The notes: generated by a model not told the origin, from the letters alone. A stretch of DNA of 64,000 nt from Didymella arachidicola (GCA_016630955.3 CM050000.1:868001-932000), one strand, 5' to 3'; numbered from the stretch's first letter, positions 11,784 through 23,438 are shown. A program made the numbers and translations.

Positions 11784-12866
11784 GAGGGCGTCAGTGAGCT
11801 CAGAAGGAGCCAAGGACCGGAGCGGTGAAGGAATGAGATGGCTTCTCAAGCCGGACAAGTGGGATGGACATCAGACTCGTGAAATACCTCTTTGACCGCA
11901 GCCAAGCGAAGTTTCTTGCTCGCATATTATGTTTCGTCTCTCGTTTCCAAATTCGGTTGGAATGCGGCGCGGGTACATGAGTATAAGGTAGGAGCAACAA
12001 TACAAGAGCACGGTCAAAGTGACAGAGTAAGGGCAACCGTATAATGAACGAGATGAGGCAACCAGCTTACACATAGTCGAAGCCCAATTGCCCTGCTCCG
12101 ATGTCCCTGCTTCGTCAACCTACATAACTGTCCTTTGGAAGGTTGTCTTTAGACAATGCGAACGCCACCACCAGCTATAGCGCACTATACGACGTAGTAT
12201 TGTGGGGTGCGCTAGCGGGTTTTCGTCAGTGCCAACCAATCCATAGAAGCCTGGAAGCCGTAACTCTCGGCTGCTTCCGTTGGCGCATGAGATCTTCGAG
12301 ATCTTTGCGTATGTGCCTCTGTACCACCTACTTTCAAGATCGTTTGATGATACTGATATATTGGCACTATGCGTTCGTTTTTGAACCGGGTTGAAATCGC
12401 CAGCCGAGAAACTTCATTCACGACCAGAAAAAGGCCCCACAAAACGTGGAATCATGATCAGAACTCGCAATAGATGCATTCTTGGTGGATCGCCTCGATT
12501 TGACGTGGCTGAATGCAGCGTCCAAAATAGGCGACGTCCAGAGTCGGGTGGGCTGCACATCTCAGCCGCAACTAGCGCAATCTAGGCTCACATCTGTAGA
12601 TCAGTCTTCGAGTTGATCATCAAAGCTTGCAGCCATGCAGGCTGGGTTTGGCAGGGGCTTTCAGCTATGATTGATAAATTGCCATACCGGTCGACATTTG
12701 CCCCATGTGACATACCATAGGTACCTTACTACATTATCATTTTCGCTCAGGACAAATTCGATTGATTCATTGTCATCGACACTACCATACATCGCGAAAA
12801 GTGCGCGCCCACTTAGGGCCCCTCCATTATCCTTGTCTTTAAACCGCGAGCGTCTACCCGAGAAAG
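11784..12866. other. Intergenic, no gene seen
   Basis: About 1.1 kb without a supported gene. Frames of 64-83 codons on both strands overlap without family features. The last part is the promoter of the membrane-protein gene at 12867. Confidence 0.45.
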
Positions 12867-14159
12867 ATGTCGCTCGATGGAACCACCGTTGCAGCCATAG
12901 TAACGGGCATTCTTGCCTTGGTTGGCGCAATTGCGACAGCTTGGATGTCAGGATGGAACGAAGAACGAATGCAAGCTCGTGCAAACAAGAAGGCGCTGGC
13001 TCGATACTCAGTGCCCCTCATAATCGCAGCCTGGGACCTAGCCAACTGGTTTTCTGATATTCTGGATGAAGACAACTATAGTCCCCAGCGATGCGCCGCC
13101 TACGGTGACGGATGGAGCAGCCAATTCACATCCTATCTGCTCGGTTCGTACTTCGCTGGCGTTCACATCGTCCGCGAGATGACTCACTTTTTTGCGCACA
13201 TCAAGAGCAAAGAGGCGGAGCAGCTGAAGAAGATTCTTTGGAAGATACAAGACGAGTTCATCTCCATGGACTATGAAGGGCGTGAAAGCCGGGAGATGCG
13301 ATGGTTCGAAGGCGACATACTAGCTGCCCAAGAACATCTCACCGAGGTCATTGATCACGGCGGTGCCCGGGAGCTGCGAGTAATCAGGTGGACGGAATTT
13401 CAGAAGAAGTACGAGGCAGCCTCTGAATCGGGGCACGCAGACTCCCCGGGCTTGCACAAGCTATTCGAGTGGTACGAGGACGAATTCCAACGCATCATCT
13501 ACCGTCGATTCCGAAATTTATACACCACCAAACCTGAATGGTCAACACAACCCAATCCCCAGGCTTACGAAACCATGCTGAAATACATCGACAACCAAGA
13601 AGAAGGACAGAAGACCGAATTGGAAAGGAAAAGACTGCAAGACGCTCGGGATGACGAAGAGACCAAGAAGATGGACAGGATAGCGCTGGGAGAACATTCC
13701 AAACACGAGCAGAAACGCAAGAAATTGGAGCAAGAAGAACAGTCCATCGCGGACGAGCACCAACAGTACCCGCAGTTCAACGTCATAGTGCCGGACCACC
13801 GTGTAAGGCGCCTTCAGCACCTTCTGATGGATCTCGTAGAAGTGCTGGATGTCTTTACTTCTGTCCGACTCAACCGTCCAGTGCGCAGGTGCACAATGTT
13901 TGCAGAGAATCGGGTTCCGAATGGAGGTGAAAACCCACTTGGACTCCGGCCCGAATATCTCATCCCTTGTGACTGTAGTTCTCTCGACTGCAACCCAAAG
14001 CAAGAGGATTTCCCAGACCGACGGCTTTCGACGAGGAAAACTACGCATCGCCGCGCGGGGCGCGCATCATCGAAGCAAGCATGGGGTGGTCAATTCCAGC
14101 AGGGGGTAGCTACCGCTAGGAAGCATCTGAGTGAGGCAGAGAAAGGTGTCCGTCAGTGA
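12867..14159 (+). CDS. Single-pass membrane protein of unknown function with central coiled coil
   Basis: Intronless 430-residue frame. Residues 7-27 form one hydrophobic helix (AAIVTGILALVGAIATAWM), followed by a basic, mostly helical domain to about 240 that includes ARYSVPLIIAAWDLANW and SYLLGSYFAGVHIVREMT. A charged coiled coil (Glu, Lys, Arg-rich) runs from about 245 to 300, and the C-terminus is basic. The phrase order 'arginine-Tyr-x-x-Pro-Leu, Ala-Trp-Asp-Leu, then Leu-Leu-Gly-x-Tyr-Phe' recalls a bacterial family of small membrane-anchored proteins of unknown function; this is memory, not a search. No introns, unlike most neighbours. It likely sits in a membrane with the bulk in the cytosol. 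Confidence 0.75.
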   Translation: MSLDGTTVAAIVTGILALVGAIATAWMSGWNEERMQARANKKALARYSVPLIIAAWDLANWFSDILDEDNYSPQRCAAYGDGWSSQFTSYLLGSYFAGVHIVREMTHFFAHIKSKEAEQLKKILWKIQDEFISMDYEGRESREMRWFEGDILAAQEHLTEVIDHGGARELRVIRWTEFQKKYEAASESGHADSPGLHKLFEWYEDEFQRIIYRRFRNLYTTKPEWSTQPNPQAYETMLKYIDNQEEGQKTELERKRLQDARDDEETKKMDRIALGEHSKHEQKRKKLEQEEQSIADEHQQYPQFNVIVPDHRVRRLQHLLMDLVEVLDVFTSVRLNRPVRRCTMFAENRVPNGGENPLGLRPEYLIPCDCSSLDCNPKQEDFPDRRLSTRKTTHRRAGRASSKQAWGGQFQQGVATARKHLSEAEKGVRQ

Positions 14160-14376
14160 TGAGCTCAGTCGTCGCCAGCATCATCGGTGATATATGCACG
14201 GCGACCAGAACCGCGGCCCGGAAATCCATATCCTCAGAGTGCAGCGCCATGTAAATTTGGGCGTGGGATAGTTGCAAGGAGCAGTCTTTCCCATTCCTCG
14301 CCACTACACACAACAACGACTCTTTACCTTGGCCTCACACACATCTCGCAACCCTATCCCTCCCACCACCCTCCTC

Positions 14377-16198
14377 TCACGTCTTCCCCACCCCCCTCAA
14401 ACACTCCAAATCCAACGCCCCCCACTCCCTCCCCCTCATCCCCTCCCAACACCCCACAAGCTCCTCGCACCTCTTATACCCCCACTCCAACTCCAACTCC
14501 ACCTGCTGCACCCTCTTCTCCACCCACCCCTCCCTCTCATCAGCCACCATAACCACCTCATCCCCTTCACCAGAATACACATACTCCTCCCACGGCACCT
14601 TCCCGTTCGCAAAGCTAACCCACAACTGCGCGTGCTTCGTCGATATATCCTTTAACCGCTGCGATGGGAAGCGGAACCGGTGCGCCATAAAGACGAAGTA
14701 TACGTCGACCCAGTGGTGTGGTTGCTGGTAGAGTGTGTGGTTGGGGAACGGGTTGCGGATGTCGAATAGGTAGCGATAGATTTTTTTGGGGGTGGAGGTG
14801 GAGAGATGGGATGCGAGGGTGTGGGTTGGGGCTGTGGGGGGTTAGTGGGTGGATGAAATGGGGGGGAGGGAGGGTAGTACCGTCGAAGATTGCGTCGCCG
14901 ACCCAGCGGAGGAGGGTGTTGAGGAAGAGGTTTTGGTCCATGGTGGGGGTGATTGAGTATGTTTTGGCGATGGTGAGGGCGGCGGGTTCGCCGAGTTGAG
15001 AGGAGATGCTGGAGAGGAAGGAGGAGGGGGTGATGGATGCGTAGCGGGTTGCGAAGGTGGTGCCCTGGTATTGTGAGTGGGGTTTTAGGGTGTGTTAGAT
15101 GGGCTCTGCGAACCTCAAAGCCTGTACACCCAAGCACGATGTCGTTGACCCATGCGCATTTCCCGATGAGTTCGGGGACGCGGTCCCAGGTCACACTCCC
15201 TGCTCCTTCACCGAACCACTCCTCATCTTTGACAGACAACCACATACCGCCCTCATCGCCCATCTTCGCAGATGCCTTAACGACCAGATCAACGTCTACT
15301 TCCCTCAGCTTCTGCAATCCTTCATCTCCTCTCTCCTCAATCCCCAAACTCGCCAGGAAAGCGTCATATCGCTTCTCTGCATCTCGCATTTCGCACGGCG
15401 CCGTACTCGGTCCAATAACCCCACTCATCAGTATCGCTCGCTGAAACAAGGGACCTGAAGAAGGCGGCTTTCTCAGCATATGGTAGCAGATACTTATACT
15501 CCCCGCGCTCTCACCAAACACCGTAACTCTCTTCTCGTCGCCTCCAAACCCCGAGACGAACCTCTGAATCCATAGCAGCGCATTGCGTTGGTCATTCAGG
15601 GCCAAATTAGAATCCTCGCGAGACGTTTGGAGGTATCCCAATGCGCCGAGTCGGTATTGGATACTCGCGCCGATGATGGGTTGAGCGTCAGCGATTGATT
15701 GCTGCACCATCAGGGCGGTGCTGTGTTGGGCGTCGATTTTGCCGAGGACGAAGCCGCCGCCGTGGATGTAGATTAGCACTGGGAGTTTTTCTTGTTTGCC
15801 CTTGTTTTCAGTGGAGAGGGATTTGAGTATGAAGAGCGGGATGTTGAGCTGCAGGATCAGGCAGTTGAATTCGTCCAAGGTGTTGGCTATAGGGTCGTCT
15901 GGGTGCGGACCGCCTCCTGCTGCGTGGTCGGGGAAGATCTGGGGACATGCGTATCTGGACTCGTTAGTGGCATTTAGTCACGGCTCTGTGACGATCGGTC
16001 TTACCCATGCTTGGTAAAGTTGCTCTTGTCCGCTGGGAGGTTGTCGAGGAGGATCGACCTCTTGAAGCGTGCTGGGATTGAGGCATAGGGTACAGCACGA
16101 AATTGAACAACATTGTCTGGCTGTATGACACCAGTCATAGAGCCAAGGTCAGGATGGATGAATGCATATGTTGATCCTTTTCCATCATCTGTGGCCAT
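14377..16198 (-). CDS. Type-B carboxylesterase (alpha/beta hydrolase)
   Basis: Four exons on the minus strand: 16198-16005, 15954-15114, 15064-14881 and 14831-14377, with three introns of 49-50 bp, all GT...AG. They encode 557 residues, the usual length for the family. The oxyanion-hole motif YIHGGGFVLG and the nucleophile elbow VFGESAGS (serine near residue 210) are clear. A PHHW segment near the end fits the catalytic His. The usual EDCLxLN signature is altered to EFNCLILQLN. No signal peptide is evident, so an intracellular esterase is likely; the substrate is unknown. The two short exons make the 3' end hard to call from open frames alone. The 3' third has strongly C-biased third positions. 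Confidence 0.88.
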
Positions 16199-16613
16199 CT
16201 TTTTTGTAGGTGTAGTTGCAATATTTTGCGTTTCGTTGAAAATAAACGTAGTATTACGTGCGCTGTGCTAGATAATGGTCTCTAAGCTTCTTACTAGGAC
16301 GCGGCCATTTTATACATGCAAATTCGCTGAAGGGCGCTTGCAGTGCAGGAGCAAAGGGCGGGAATGTCAGACGAACATTCGTTGTCGAACGCGGGGACGG
16401 TGACAAAGTCCGATATCCCGTTTAGCCGCGGAAGGTGCGTAGGAAGTGGCGGCAATGCTTGTGGCGGCAATCGCCAATGTTGTTACTTGCCCAGGTGCAC
16501 TTGCTATGCTGTTACTCGATCACGTGGCGCGCATTCGTATTGAAAGGGACGTAGGATCCCATTAGCACCTATGGTATGTTGATTTTTCTACTCAGCTTGG
16601 CTACTAAAAACAA
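16199..16613. other. Intergenic, no gene seen
   Basis: 415 bp between the carboxylesterase start and the M28 peptidase stop (both minus). It should contain the esterase promoter. Confidence 0.5.
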
Positions 16614-18053
16614 CTAGCCAGGGAAAGGGTAGGATGCAGGACTCTTATATCCATTCGCGCCCACCGCTCTAACACCAAAAATGACATTATCCTTCGACAA
16701 CGGCAACGTGACACTGCCAACCTTACCAACATCCAACATATGCGTCCAAAGAGGATTGATGACGGGCCTCCACACAACCTCGTAGCTCTCGACATTAGGG
16801 TCGTCGCTCACGATCCACTTGAGCCTCGTGTCGTTGTCGAGGACAGTAGTGTCCAAGGTGACGTTCCTCGGCCATCCAGGCGCTTCCGACATGGACCAGA
16901 GCGTCGCGAGGTTGACTTTGCCCACGCGCGCAGTAAAGTCGAAATCGACAAACTCGATGAGATCGCCGTACACAGTTCCGTTCTCTGTCCGGACGTCCTG
17001 GTGTTGATGTGCAAAGTTCTCGTTTGGCTCGGTGTAGCGGATAGCTGGGTATCCGTTCGCCAAAAATGGAGAGTGGTCGCCGCCGCGCAAGAAGCGGTCG
17101 AGGCGGTAAATGATGGCGACGTTCATTCCTGTGGCGCTATTGGCTGCGACCTCTGCTGAGAATCTTGCGAGTTCGCGGGCGGGAGAGTCGTTTTCGCCAC
17201 CAATCTGCAGTCGGCTGGCGAGCTGTGTTGCGTTCTCGCTGCTTGGGGGTCCCTGGGCAAAAGCACGGATCGTGTACGGATCTTTCTGTCCGCGGTCGCC
17301 AGTTGAGGAGCCGACAATGTCACAGTTGAGCATGCCTTCAACATTGACGGAAGCGTTACGCAGGGTCTGTGCAAAGTAAGTGCTACCATAGAGGTTTTGC
17401 TCTTCGCCGGCCACGGCTCCCAGAATGATGGTGCTGCGCGGCTGTCGTTTGGAGAGAATGCGGGCGAGTTCCATGGCAATGGCGACACCGGATGCATCGT
17501 CATTGGCGCCAGGCGAATCGGCTTCGTAGTTCAGAACGTCGGTGACACGGCTGTCGTAGTGGCCAGTCATGATATAGACTTTGTCGGGAGTCACGCTGCC
17601 TTTGACGGTTGCGAGAACGTTACTGATTTGGACAGGGAAGGGTATACGCGAGGCAATGCCTTGAGTGTAGGACTGTACGGTGACAGTCGTGCGGCCGGAG
17701 CTTGCGTTGGCGTACTTGCGCATCTCGGATTCGATCCAGTCTCGCGCTGCACCAATCCCGCGAGTGGTGCTGTTTTGAGTGCTGAGCGTGTGGCGTGTGC
17801 CAAAGGAAACCAGCTTGGTAATGGTGGCCTCGATGTTCTTGGGATCAATCTCGTCCAGCAGAGACTTGAGCTCGTCAGTCGGCTTCTGCGGTATCAACTC
17901 GGCCCCGACGTTGGATGGTGGCCATGCTGCGTTCGCGCAGCTTGTATAACTTAGGTCGTTGACTGCCACTGGTGGTGGCAGATCACGCTCGTGCACATTG
18001 TGAGCGCACGCCGTGGCGATTATGGTGCTCAGTAAGGCCGTAAGGAGATGCAT
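16614..18053 (-). CDS. Secreted M28 zinc aminopeptidase
   Basis: Single-exon gene of 479 residues. The inner ATG at 18053 is chosen because it places a signal peptide (MHLLTALLSTIIATACA) at the N-terminus; the frame is open 12 codons further up. Metal ligands of the M28 family are present in order: His165 (GHYDS), Asp185 or 186 (GANDDASG), Glu217-Glu218 (GEEQ: catalytic base and ligand), Asp245 (NCDIVG) and His349/351 (AHQHQD). Several Asn-x-Ser/Thr sites suit a secreted glycoprotein. Expected to release N-terminal residues from peptides outside the cell. The C-terminal 100 residues look like a beta-sandwich extension. Confidence 0.92.
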   Translation of the reverse strand: MHLLTALLSTIIATACAHNVHERDLPPPVAVNDLSYTSCANAAWPPSNVGAELIPQKPTDELKSLLDEIDPKNIEATITKLVSFGTRHTLSTQNSTTRGIGAARDWIESEMRKYANASSGRTTVTVQSYTQGIASRIPFPVQISNVLATVKGSVTPDKVYIMTGHYDSRVTDVLNYEADSPGANDDASGVAIAMELARILSKRQPRSTIILGAVAGEEQNLYGSTYFAQTLRNASVNVEGMLNCDIVGSSTGDRGQKDPYTIRAFAQGPPSSENATQLASRLQIGGENDSPARELARFSAEVAANSATGMNVAIIYRLDRFLRGGDHSPFLANGYPAIRYTEPNENFAHQHQDVRTENGTVYGDLIEFVDFDFTARVGKVNLATLWSMSEAPGWPRNVTLDTTVLDNDTRLKWIVSDDPNVESYEVVWRPVINPLWTHMLDVGKVGSVTLPLSKDNVIFGVRAVGANGYKSPASYPFPG

Positions 18054-18453
18054 GGTTGAACTGTTCTTGAACAATACGCACAGATACAAGGGATCATTAA
18101 GTCTTTATACATACTGCATGATTGGTAACGGCATGTCATGGCGGGAAGTTGAGTAGTAGGCGGTGCGTCACCGACAGACCGTGTAGTGAACTGCCTCTAC
18201 AAGTTAGACTACCCTAGGATACTCCGATCGCCCCTCAGTTCTATCTGAACATTCGTTCGCTAGCAAATGTCCGCGGCTCGGCACCTGTAGTCTACCGGGT
18301 TGTATCGTGGGTTGGCAATGTTAACAGGGTAGGTCGTTGCCCGAATAGGAAGGTCGATGGCGGGACGACGTCAACGTCAACGTTGGCAAAGATCGCAAAG
18401 AAGCCCGAGGTTCGGGTCAAAACTTTTGCGATTGCGACAGGTTTGCGCCTTCA
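18054..18453. other. Intergenic, no gene seen
   Basis: 400 bp between the peptidase start and the Rrn5 stop (both minus). No coding frame or repeat worth naming. Confidence 0.5.
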
Positions 18454-20729
18454 TCATTCCCAGTCCATGACATCTTGTGAGAGGGGTTTTTGCGCAGGCC
18501 TGCTGACCTCGATTGACTGTGTGGGAATATCTGCATCTCCTTCATCGTCAGATTGGGACATGTCCGATACGTGAGAATCGTCACGCGGGCTGTAGATGTC
18601 ACCCTGCATTGCTGCGTAGCTACGAGGGTTCTGCGCCTGCAGCTCGATTGCAGCTGGGCGCTTCCTTCTGGATTGTTGGGGACTCCCAGACGCGGTCGAC
18701 GACGCGTCTGAGTCGAGATGTCGAGGATGCGCAGCTGGCGTTGCACGAGGCTTCTGATTAGCAATGAAGCTTGCCATGGGTACTGGATTCTCATGTTCCT
18801 CCCATTCTGCGTGGTACTCAGTCCAGCTCCGCCAATCGTCGACAGGGTCGAAGAGTTTCTCTCGGTCGTCATCTTCAGATTCATCCACGCTAGGCGAGTC
18901 GCCCTTTTTCTCGATGATCATTTCCAGACGGCTGCAGAGCGCCTCTTCGTCCTCTCGCCTGGCTTCTTGATCGAATTGTTCCAAGGTTTGTCTCTCGCGC
19001 ACTTTGTTTTGAGCAGCATCTTCCGGCTCAGTACTTGTTGGTCGCTCTGGAGTCTCTCGATCAACGTGTCTCGATTTATCTTTTACTTCTTCGTATTCGG
19101 GTTCGTCAGTAGCAGAATCTGAGTCAACATCCTCAAGGCCACCATGAGAGTCCGGATTCGACAGCGACAGACTCTCCATGGGGAGGGGAGTGCCGGCGCG
19201 AACTGCTCTACGCTTGAAGGCTGCTTCGTCTTCAGACTCTACAGCAGGTGTGCCGAGAAGGCCATCGCTGGCTGTTGATCCAGAGACTGCATCGTAGAGC
19301 CCCAAGATCTGCTCTGCTTGGTCCCAGGACATCTCACGTCGTGTGACCTTGAATTTTGTGGTTCGGTGCTCGTCAAAGACTCGCACATTGCACCGTCTTG
19401 CGACTCCTGTCCAGCGTGACCGACCGTTCCTTTTCATGCCAAGTATGTCGATAGCAGACAGTACGTCCCGTGTCTTGACAAATGGCATGACGCCCTTTTT
19501 GGTGCGGCGGCGTTGGGACCGGAGACGGGAGGTAGCCTGCGTGATGGCAGCTTGCATCAAGCGTTTGGTCACGGAGAGAGCTAGCGTGTGGAAGTCATTG
19601 AAAGCTGTGCGCATGATGGAGGGCTGTGGCACTTGCTCTGAGGCGTATGCTGACCAGTGAGGCCAGGGCGAGGGAATATCAGGCGAGCGATTCATGAATA
19701 AGTCTTTGGATAGCGAGAGCATGTTCTCAGCATGCAGCAAGCTGGCTTGTGGAATTGACTGAAGTATTTGCGGCTCTGCCGGCATGGCTGTCGTAGCTTC
19801 CTCTTCCACGTTGGGCGACTGCGGTGTGGCGTCGACTGAGCGGTAGGTCCGTTTGACAGGCTTGTACTCGCACACGACCTTGTTCTTGGTCCGCGCACAG
19901 TTAGTGCAGGGGACTTCTCGATCGCAGCGTATCTTGTGGTGTTTGCAGCGTTCGCAGGAGCTGCCGTCGAGTTAGCGTAGGCCATGGCATTGCAGTCTAG
20001 GTTTACCTACCCAGCGATACCTGGACCCGTGCGAGGCGTGCCAGGCTCAATGGGCGTGGCTGGCTGCGTGGACACAGCTCTAGAGGGGCCATTGACGGCG
20101 GCCTCGATGTCCTCGGCGATGGAAGGGGTAATGAGCCAGTGGTCGCCGTAGCGCTCTCGCTCTTCGTTGGCCTCCCACTGTTCCTGGTACCACGCGAGGG
20201 CTTCCGCCATGACATCGAGCTCCTCGTTGCACTCCTGGCCGACTTCGATCGCTGCCGGCACATGGCGCAAGGTCAGGCCCATGTCGCCCTTTGTGGTAGC
20301 CGCGTCTTTGAGCAGCAGCAGCAGCTCGTGCGTTTCGGTGATGCTCTTGGTGCCAACAGCGTGCGCTACGCCGGCCACGTCGTCCTTGGCTAGCCGTTCG
20401 AGAGCAGCGAAGAGCATCGCCTGCTCGGTGCCCGTCCATGTCGACACGCCGTACTGCGTCGTGTGGTGCTGCAGGCCGTCCTCTGGCTCAAAGCGCGCAG
20501 CGACTCGGGTCACATGCTCGTTGAAGAGCACGCGGTAGGCGTCGTTGTACTTGCCCTCGAGGTAGTACCTGCGCACCCGGGACGGCTCGACCGACTCGAT
20601 GCGGCGGCGTTTGCGCGGCGTGCCCGGTGTGTCCGGTGTTTGCGACTGCAGGCGGGAGGCTGCGCGCGACTGTCGCGGCGTCTCGTTGTCGCTGGACACG
20701 TCCTGCGCTGACTCGTCGCCGGAGCTCAT
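18454..20729 (-). CDS. RRN5: Rrn5-like RNA polymerase I upstream activating factor subunit, with Zn2Cys6 motif
   Basis: Two exons, 20729-20011 and 19960-18454, with a 50-bp intron (GTAGGT to GCAG), encode 741 residues. The start at 20729 gives MSSGDES. A SANT-like segment (STWTGTEQAMLFAAL, about 96-145) and a later basic helical segment (ALSVTKRLMQAAITQATSRL) matching a histone-fold-like region fit Rrn5, the UAF subunit that helps recruit the Pol I pre-initiation complex to rDNA promoters. Directly after the intron, residues about 242-270 carry cysteines spaced C-x2-C-x6-C-x5-C-x2-C-x8-C, a textbook GAL4-type zinc cluster, which yeast Rrn5 is not known to have. The C-terminus is acidic and disordered. 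Start-to-start distance to the divergent helicase gene is 258 bp. Confidence 0.8.
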
Positions 20730-20987
20730 CGTCGTGGTCGCTGTGAAGTGTTCGTTCGAGTGTTCCCCAACGAGCGCTGTTGGGCGAGGGCGGGCGGGCG
20801 CAAGGTGAAGGCGGCCATGGTGAATGCGTGCTGGAGAGTCGCAACCAGCCCGAGCCCGAGTTGCTGTGCACTTTTTGGTGGGGCCGCCGTCGCTGGACCC
20901 TGTCGTCGTGCCGCGGCGAGCGTCATCTCGAGTGGTCGCAGGCAGGTGACTTCGCGCCATGTTCGCTCCTCACCCAGCAACAGCTTC
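20730..20987. promoter_or_regulatory. Compact divergent promoter, RRN5 (-) and IRC3 (+)
   Basis: Only 258 bp separate the two start codons, so both promoters and 5' UTRs share this segment. It is GC-rich with no evident TATA box. Open frames cross it on both strands, which makes start choice dependent on protein features. Confidence 0.6.
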
Positions 20988-23053
20988 ATGTTTCGCGTTT
21001 CCCGTCATGCGCTGAGATTCTGCCGGCCGATTGGCCTCGCCTCTGTCTGCACGCCCATCAGATACGCGTCGAGAGCCCGCAGGCTGCCCGCCGCCGTCGC
21101 CGCCGCTACTCCTCCTCCGCCACCACCGCCTGTCCCGGCGCCGCCCAAGATCCAGCTGCGCGAATACCAGGAAGAATGCATACAGGCAGTCCTCTCCTAC
21201 CTGCACGCAGGCCACAAGCGCCTCGGAGTGTCGTTGGCCACCGGCTCGGGCAAGACGGTCATCTTCACCCACCTCATCGACCGCATACCCGTCGTCGGCG
21301 ATGCCTCGCAGACGCTCATCCTTGCCCACCGCCGCGAGCTCGTCGAGCAGGCCGCCCGTCACTGCACTCTGACCTACCCAGATAAACACGTTGACATTGA
21401 GCTCGGCAACCAGCACGCCTCAGGCGCAGCGGACATCACCGTCGCCTCCGTGCAGAGCATCACGTCCGGCGATAGACTGCACAAGTTCGACCCGTCGCGC
21501 TTCAAGCTTGTACTCGTTGACGAGGCACATCACATCGTCAGCCCCACCTACCTCGAGGTGCTCGACCACTTTGGTCTGCAGCATGCCTCCGACTGGGGCA
21601 ATGGCCCCGTCGTGCCTGCCCTGGTAGGCGTGTCTGCTACCTTGTCTCGTTTCGATGGCCGGAAGCTTGGAGCCGTCATCGATCACATCGTCTACCATCG
21701 GTACGCATGTTCCTCAGGCTCCATCAGATGCATACTGACGTCCATAGGGACTACGTTGACATGATCGAAGAGAACTGGCTCTCTGACGTCGTCTTCACCA
21801 CTGTTCAGATGAAAGCAGACTTGACCAAGGTTGGCTCTGGCGCCAACGGCGACTTCCAGTCTGCAGCTTTGTCGAAAGCGATCAACACAATCGAGACTAA
21901 CGAGCTCGTTGTGAAAGCCTGGTCTACCAAGGCCAAGGACCGCAACTCAACGCTGATATTCTGTGTTGATCTCAGTCATGTCACCAACCTGACGACCAAG
22001 TTCCGGGAATATGGCATCGACGCTCAGTTCGTGACCGGCGACACGCCGCCAAAGATCCGCAGCGCCAGAATAGACTCGTTTCGAAACGGCGAGTTCCCTG
22101 TGTTACTCAACTGCGGTGTCTTCACCGAGGGCACCGACATTCCAAATATCGACTGTGTACTCCTCGCCCGCCCTACCAAGTCACGCAACTTGCTCGTACA
22201 GATGATCGGGCGAGGCATGCGTCTACACAAAGGCAAGGAGAACTGTCACATCATCGACATGGTCGCCGCACTCGGCACCGGTGTAGTATCGACTCCTACC
22301 TTGTTCGGCCTTGACCCTGCTGAGCCAGTCGAAAAAGCCGACACAAAAGCTCTGACCCAGCTCAAGGAGAGGAAGGAAACAGAGAGGCTGCGTCAGCAGG
22401 AAGCTGCGGCTCTGAAGCACCGGACGCTGTCGAAGAAGCTTCCAGGCGCCATCACCTTCACCGACTACGACTCGGTCCATGACCTCATTGCCGATACATC
22501 AGGCGATCAGTACATTCGTAACCACAGTCAGTACGCCTGGGTCGGCATTGGCGAAGGCAAGTTCATCCTCACCACCAACAGCGGCAACTACATCATCATT
22601 GAGCCCTCAGATACCACAGAAGGCCGCTTTCGCGCCAAATTCTATCGCAGATTACCTCGGGCTGAGACCATCAAGAGCCCATATGCTGCCCCTCGAACCA
22701 TCGCGGAAGGCGAGTCCTTCGAACATGTCGTGCACGGTGCTGATACTTACGCCAAAGACGTGTTTGAGCGCATCTGGATCGCATGGAAAGCGCCGTGGCG
22801 TAGACGCCCAGCCTCCCAAGCCCAGGTAGACTTCCTGAACAAGTCTCGCCCCATGGACGATCAACTCAAGCCGTCAGACCTGACCAAAGGCAAGGCAGGC
22901 GACATGATCACCAGACTCAAGCATGGCGCGAAAGGTCGATACTCGAAGGCGACATCGAAGATGCGAGGTGAGATGCGAACCAAGCAACGTGCTCAGACGT
23001 TGCATGAGAAACTCTCAGGTCAAATTCGAGTTGGCCCATTGTCTAACATATGA
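20988..23053 (+). CDS. IRC3: Mitochondrial SF2 helicase, Irc3-like
   Basis: Exons 20988-21700 and 21748-23053 (47-bp intron, GTACGC to ATAG) encode 672 residues. The start MFRVSRHALRF gives an Arg-rich, acid-free N-terminus typical of mitochondrial import. Superfamily 2 motifs follow: REYQEECI (Q-like), ATGSGKT (Walker A), VDEAHH (DEAH box), GVSAT (motif III), then the second RecA domain with LNCGVFTEGTDIP and QMIGRGMRLHKGK (motif VI). Yeast Irc3 is a branch-migrating helicase needed to keep mitochondrial DNA. The open frame extends further upstream but that part overlaps the divergent promoter and lacks conservation features. Confidence 0.9.
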
Positions 23054-23293
23054 GGCATTGCAAGATCAATCACGTCCAATGAGGCCTGTATACGGTTTTC
23101 TACGACAAAATTGTCTCTGAGCTGCATGCGTGTATTCGTGCAACGGTCCGTTCAGTACAAGACGGTGAGCCTGTCGACCTGGCCGAACGTCTCCGATGAG
23201 GTGTGTTGACGATGTAAACGCCAGTCTTGCGCGGTCGTTCACAATGTGGTGTGGTGAGGCTGCTAGTCGGCGCTTGTCAATGGTGCCGAAAGC

Positions 23294-23301
23294 CCGCGGA
23301 G
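23294..23301 (-). promoter_or_regulatory. NirA-type site (CTCCGCGG on minus)
   Basis: Exact match to CTCCGHGG, the Aspergillus nidulans NirA consensus, 0.93 kb upstream of the nitrate reductase ATG. Confidence 0.5.
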
Positions 23302-23430
23302 AAGCGTTGAACTCGAGCGCAGCCTCGTCATGAACGGACCCCATCCGAATCCACACCGAACCCAACTCTTATCGCTCGACCCATCTCGACTTTCGCTGCC
23401 ATCTCGCCACGCTGAACTTCTGCGAGGCTT

Positions 23431-23438
23431 CTCCGTGG
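23431..23438 (+). promoter_or_regulatory. NirA-type site (CTCCGTGG)
   Basis: Exact match to CTCCGHGG, 0.79 kb upstream of the nitrate reductase ATG. Confidence 0.5.

Noticed and set aside
9486..14159. Reading the SLATT protein, secreted protein and membrane protein as a confirmed defence island
   Set aside because: No nucleotide cyclase, SLOG or other sensor gene is present nearby; closeness alone does not support a system, so it is listed only as a finding to check.
17397..17954. 185-codon plus frame opposite the M28 peptidase
   Set aside because: Antisense shadow of the peptidase exon.
20748..20987. N-terminal extension of the Irc3-like helicase by 80 codons
   Set aside because: The extension overlaps the divergent promoter, is low in protein character, and the start at 20988 gives a proper mitochondrial leader.
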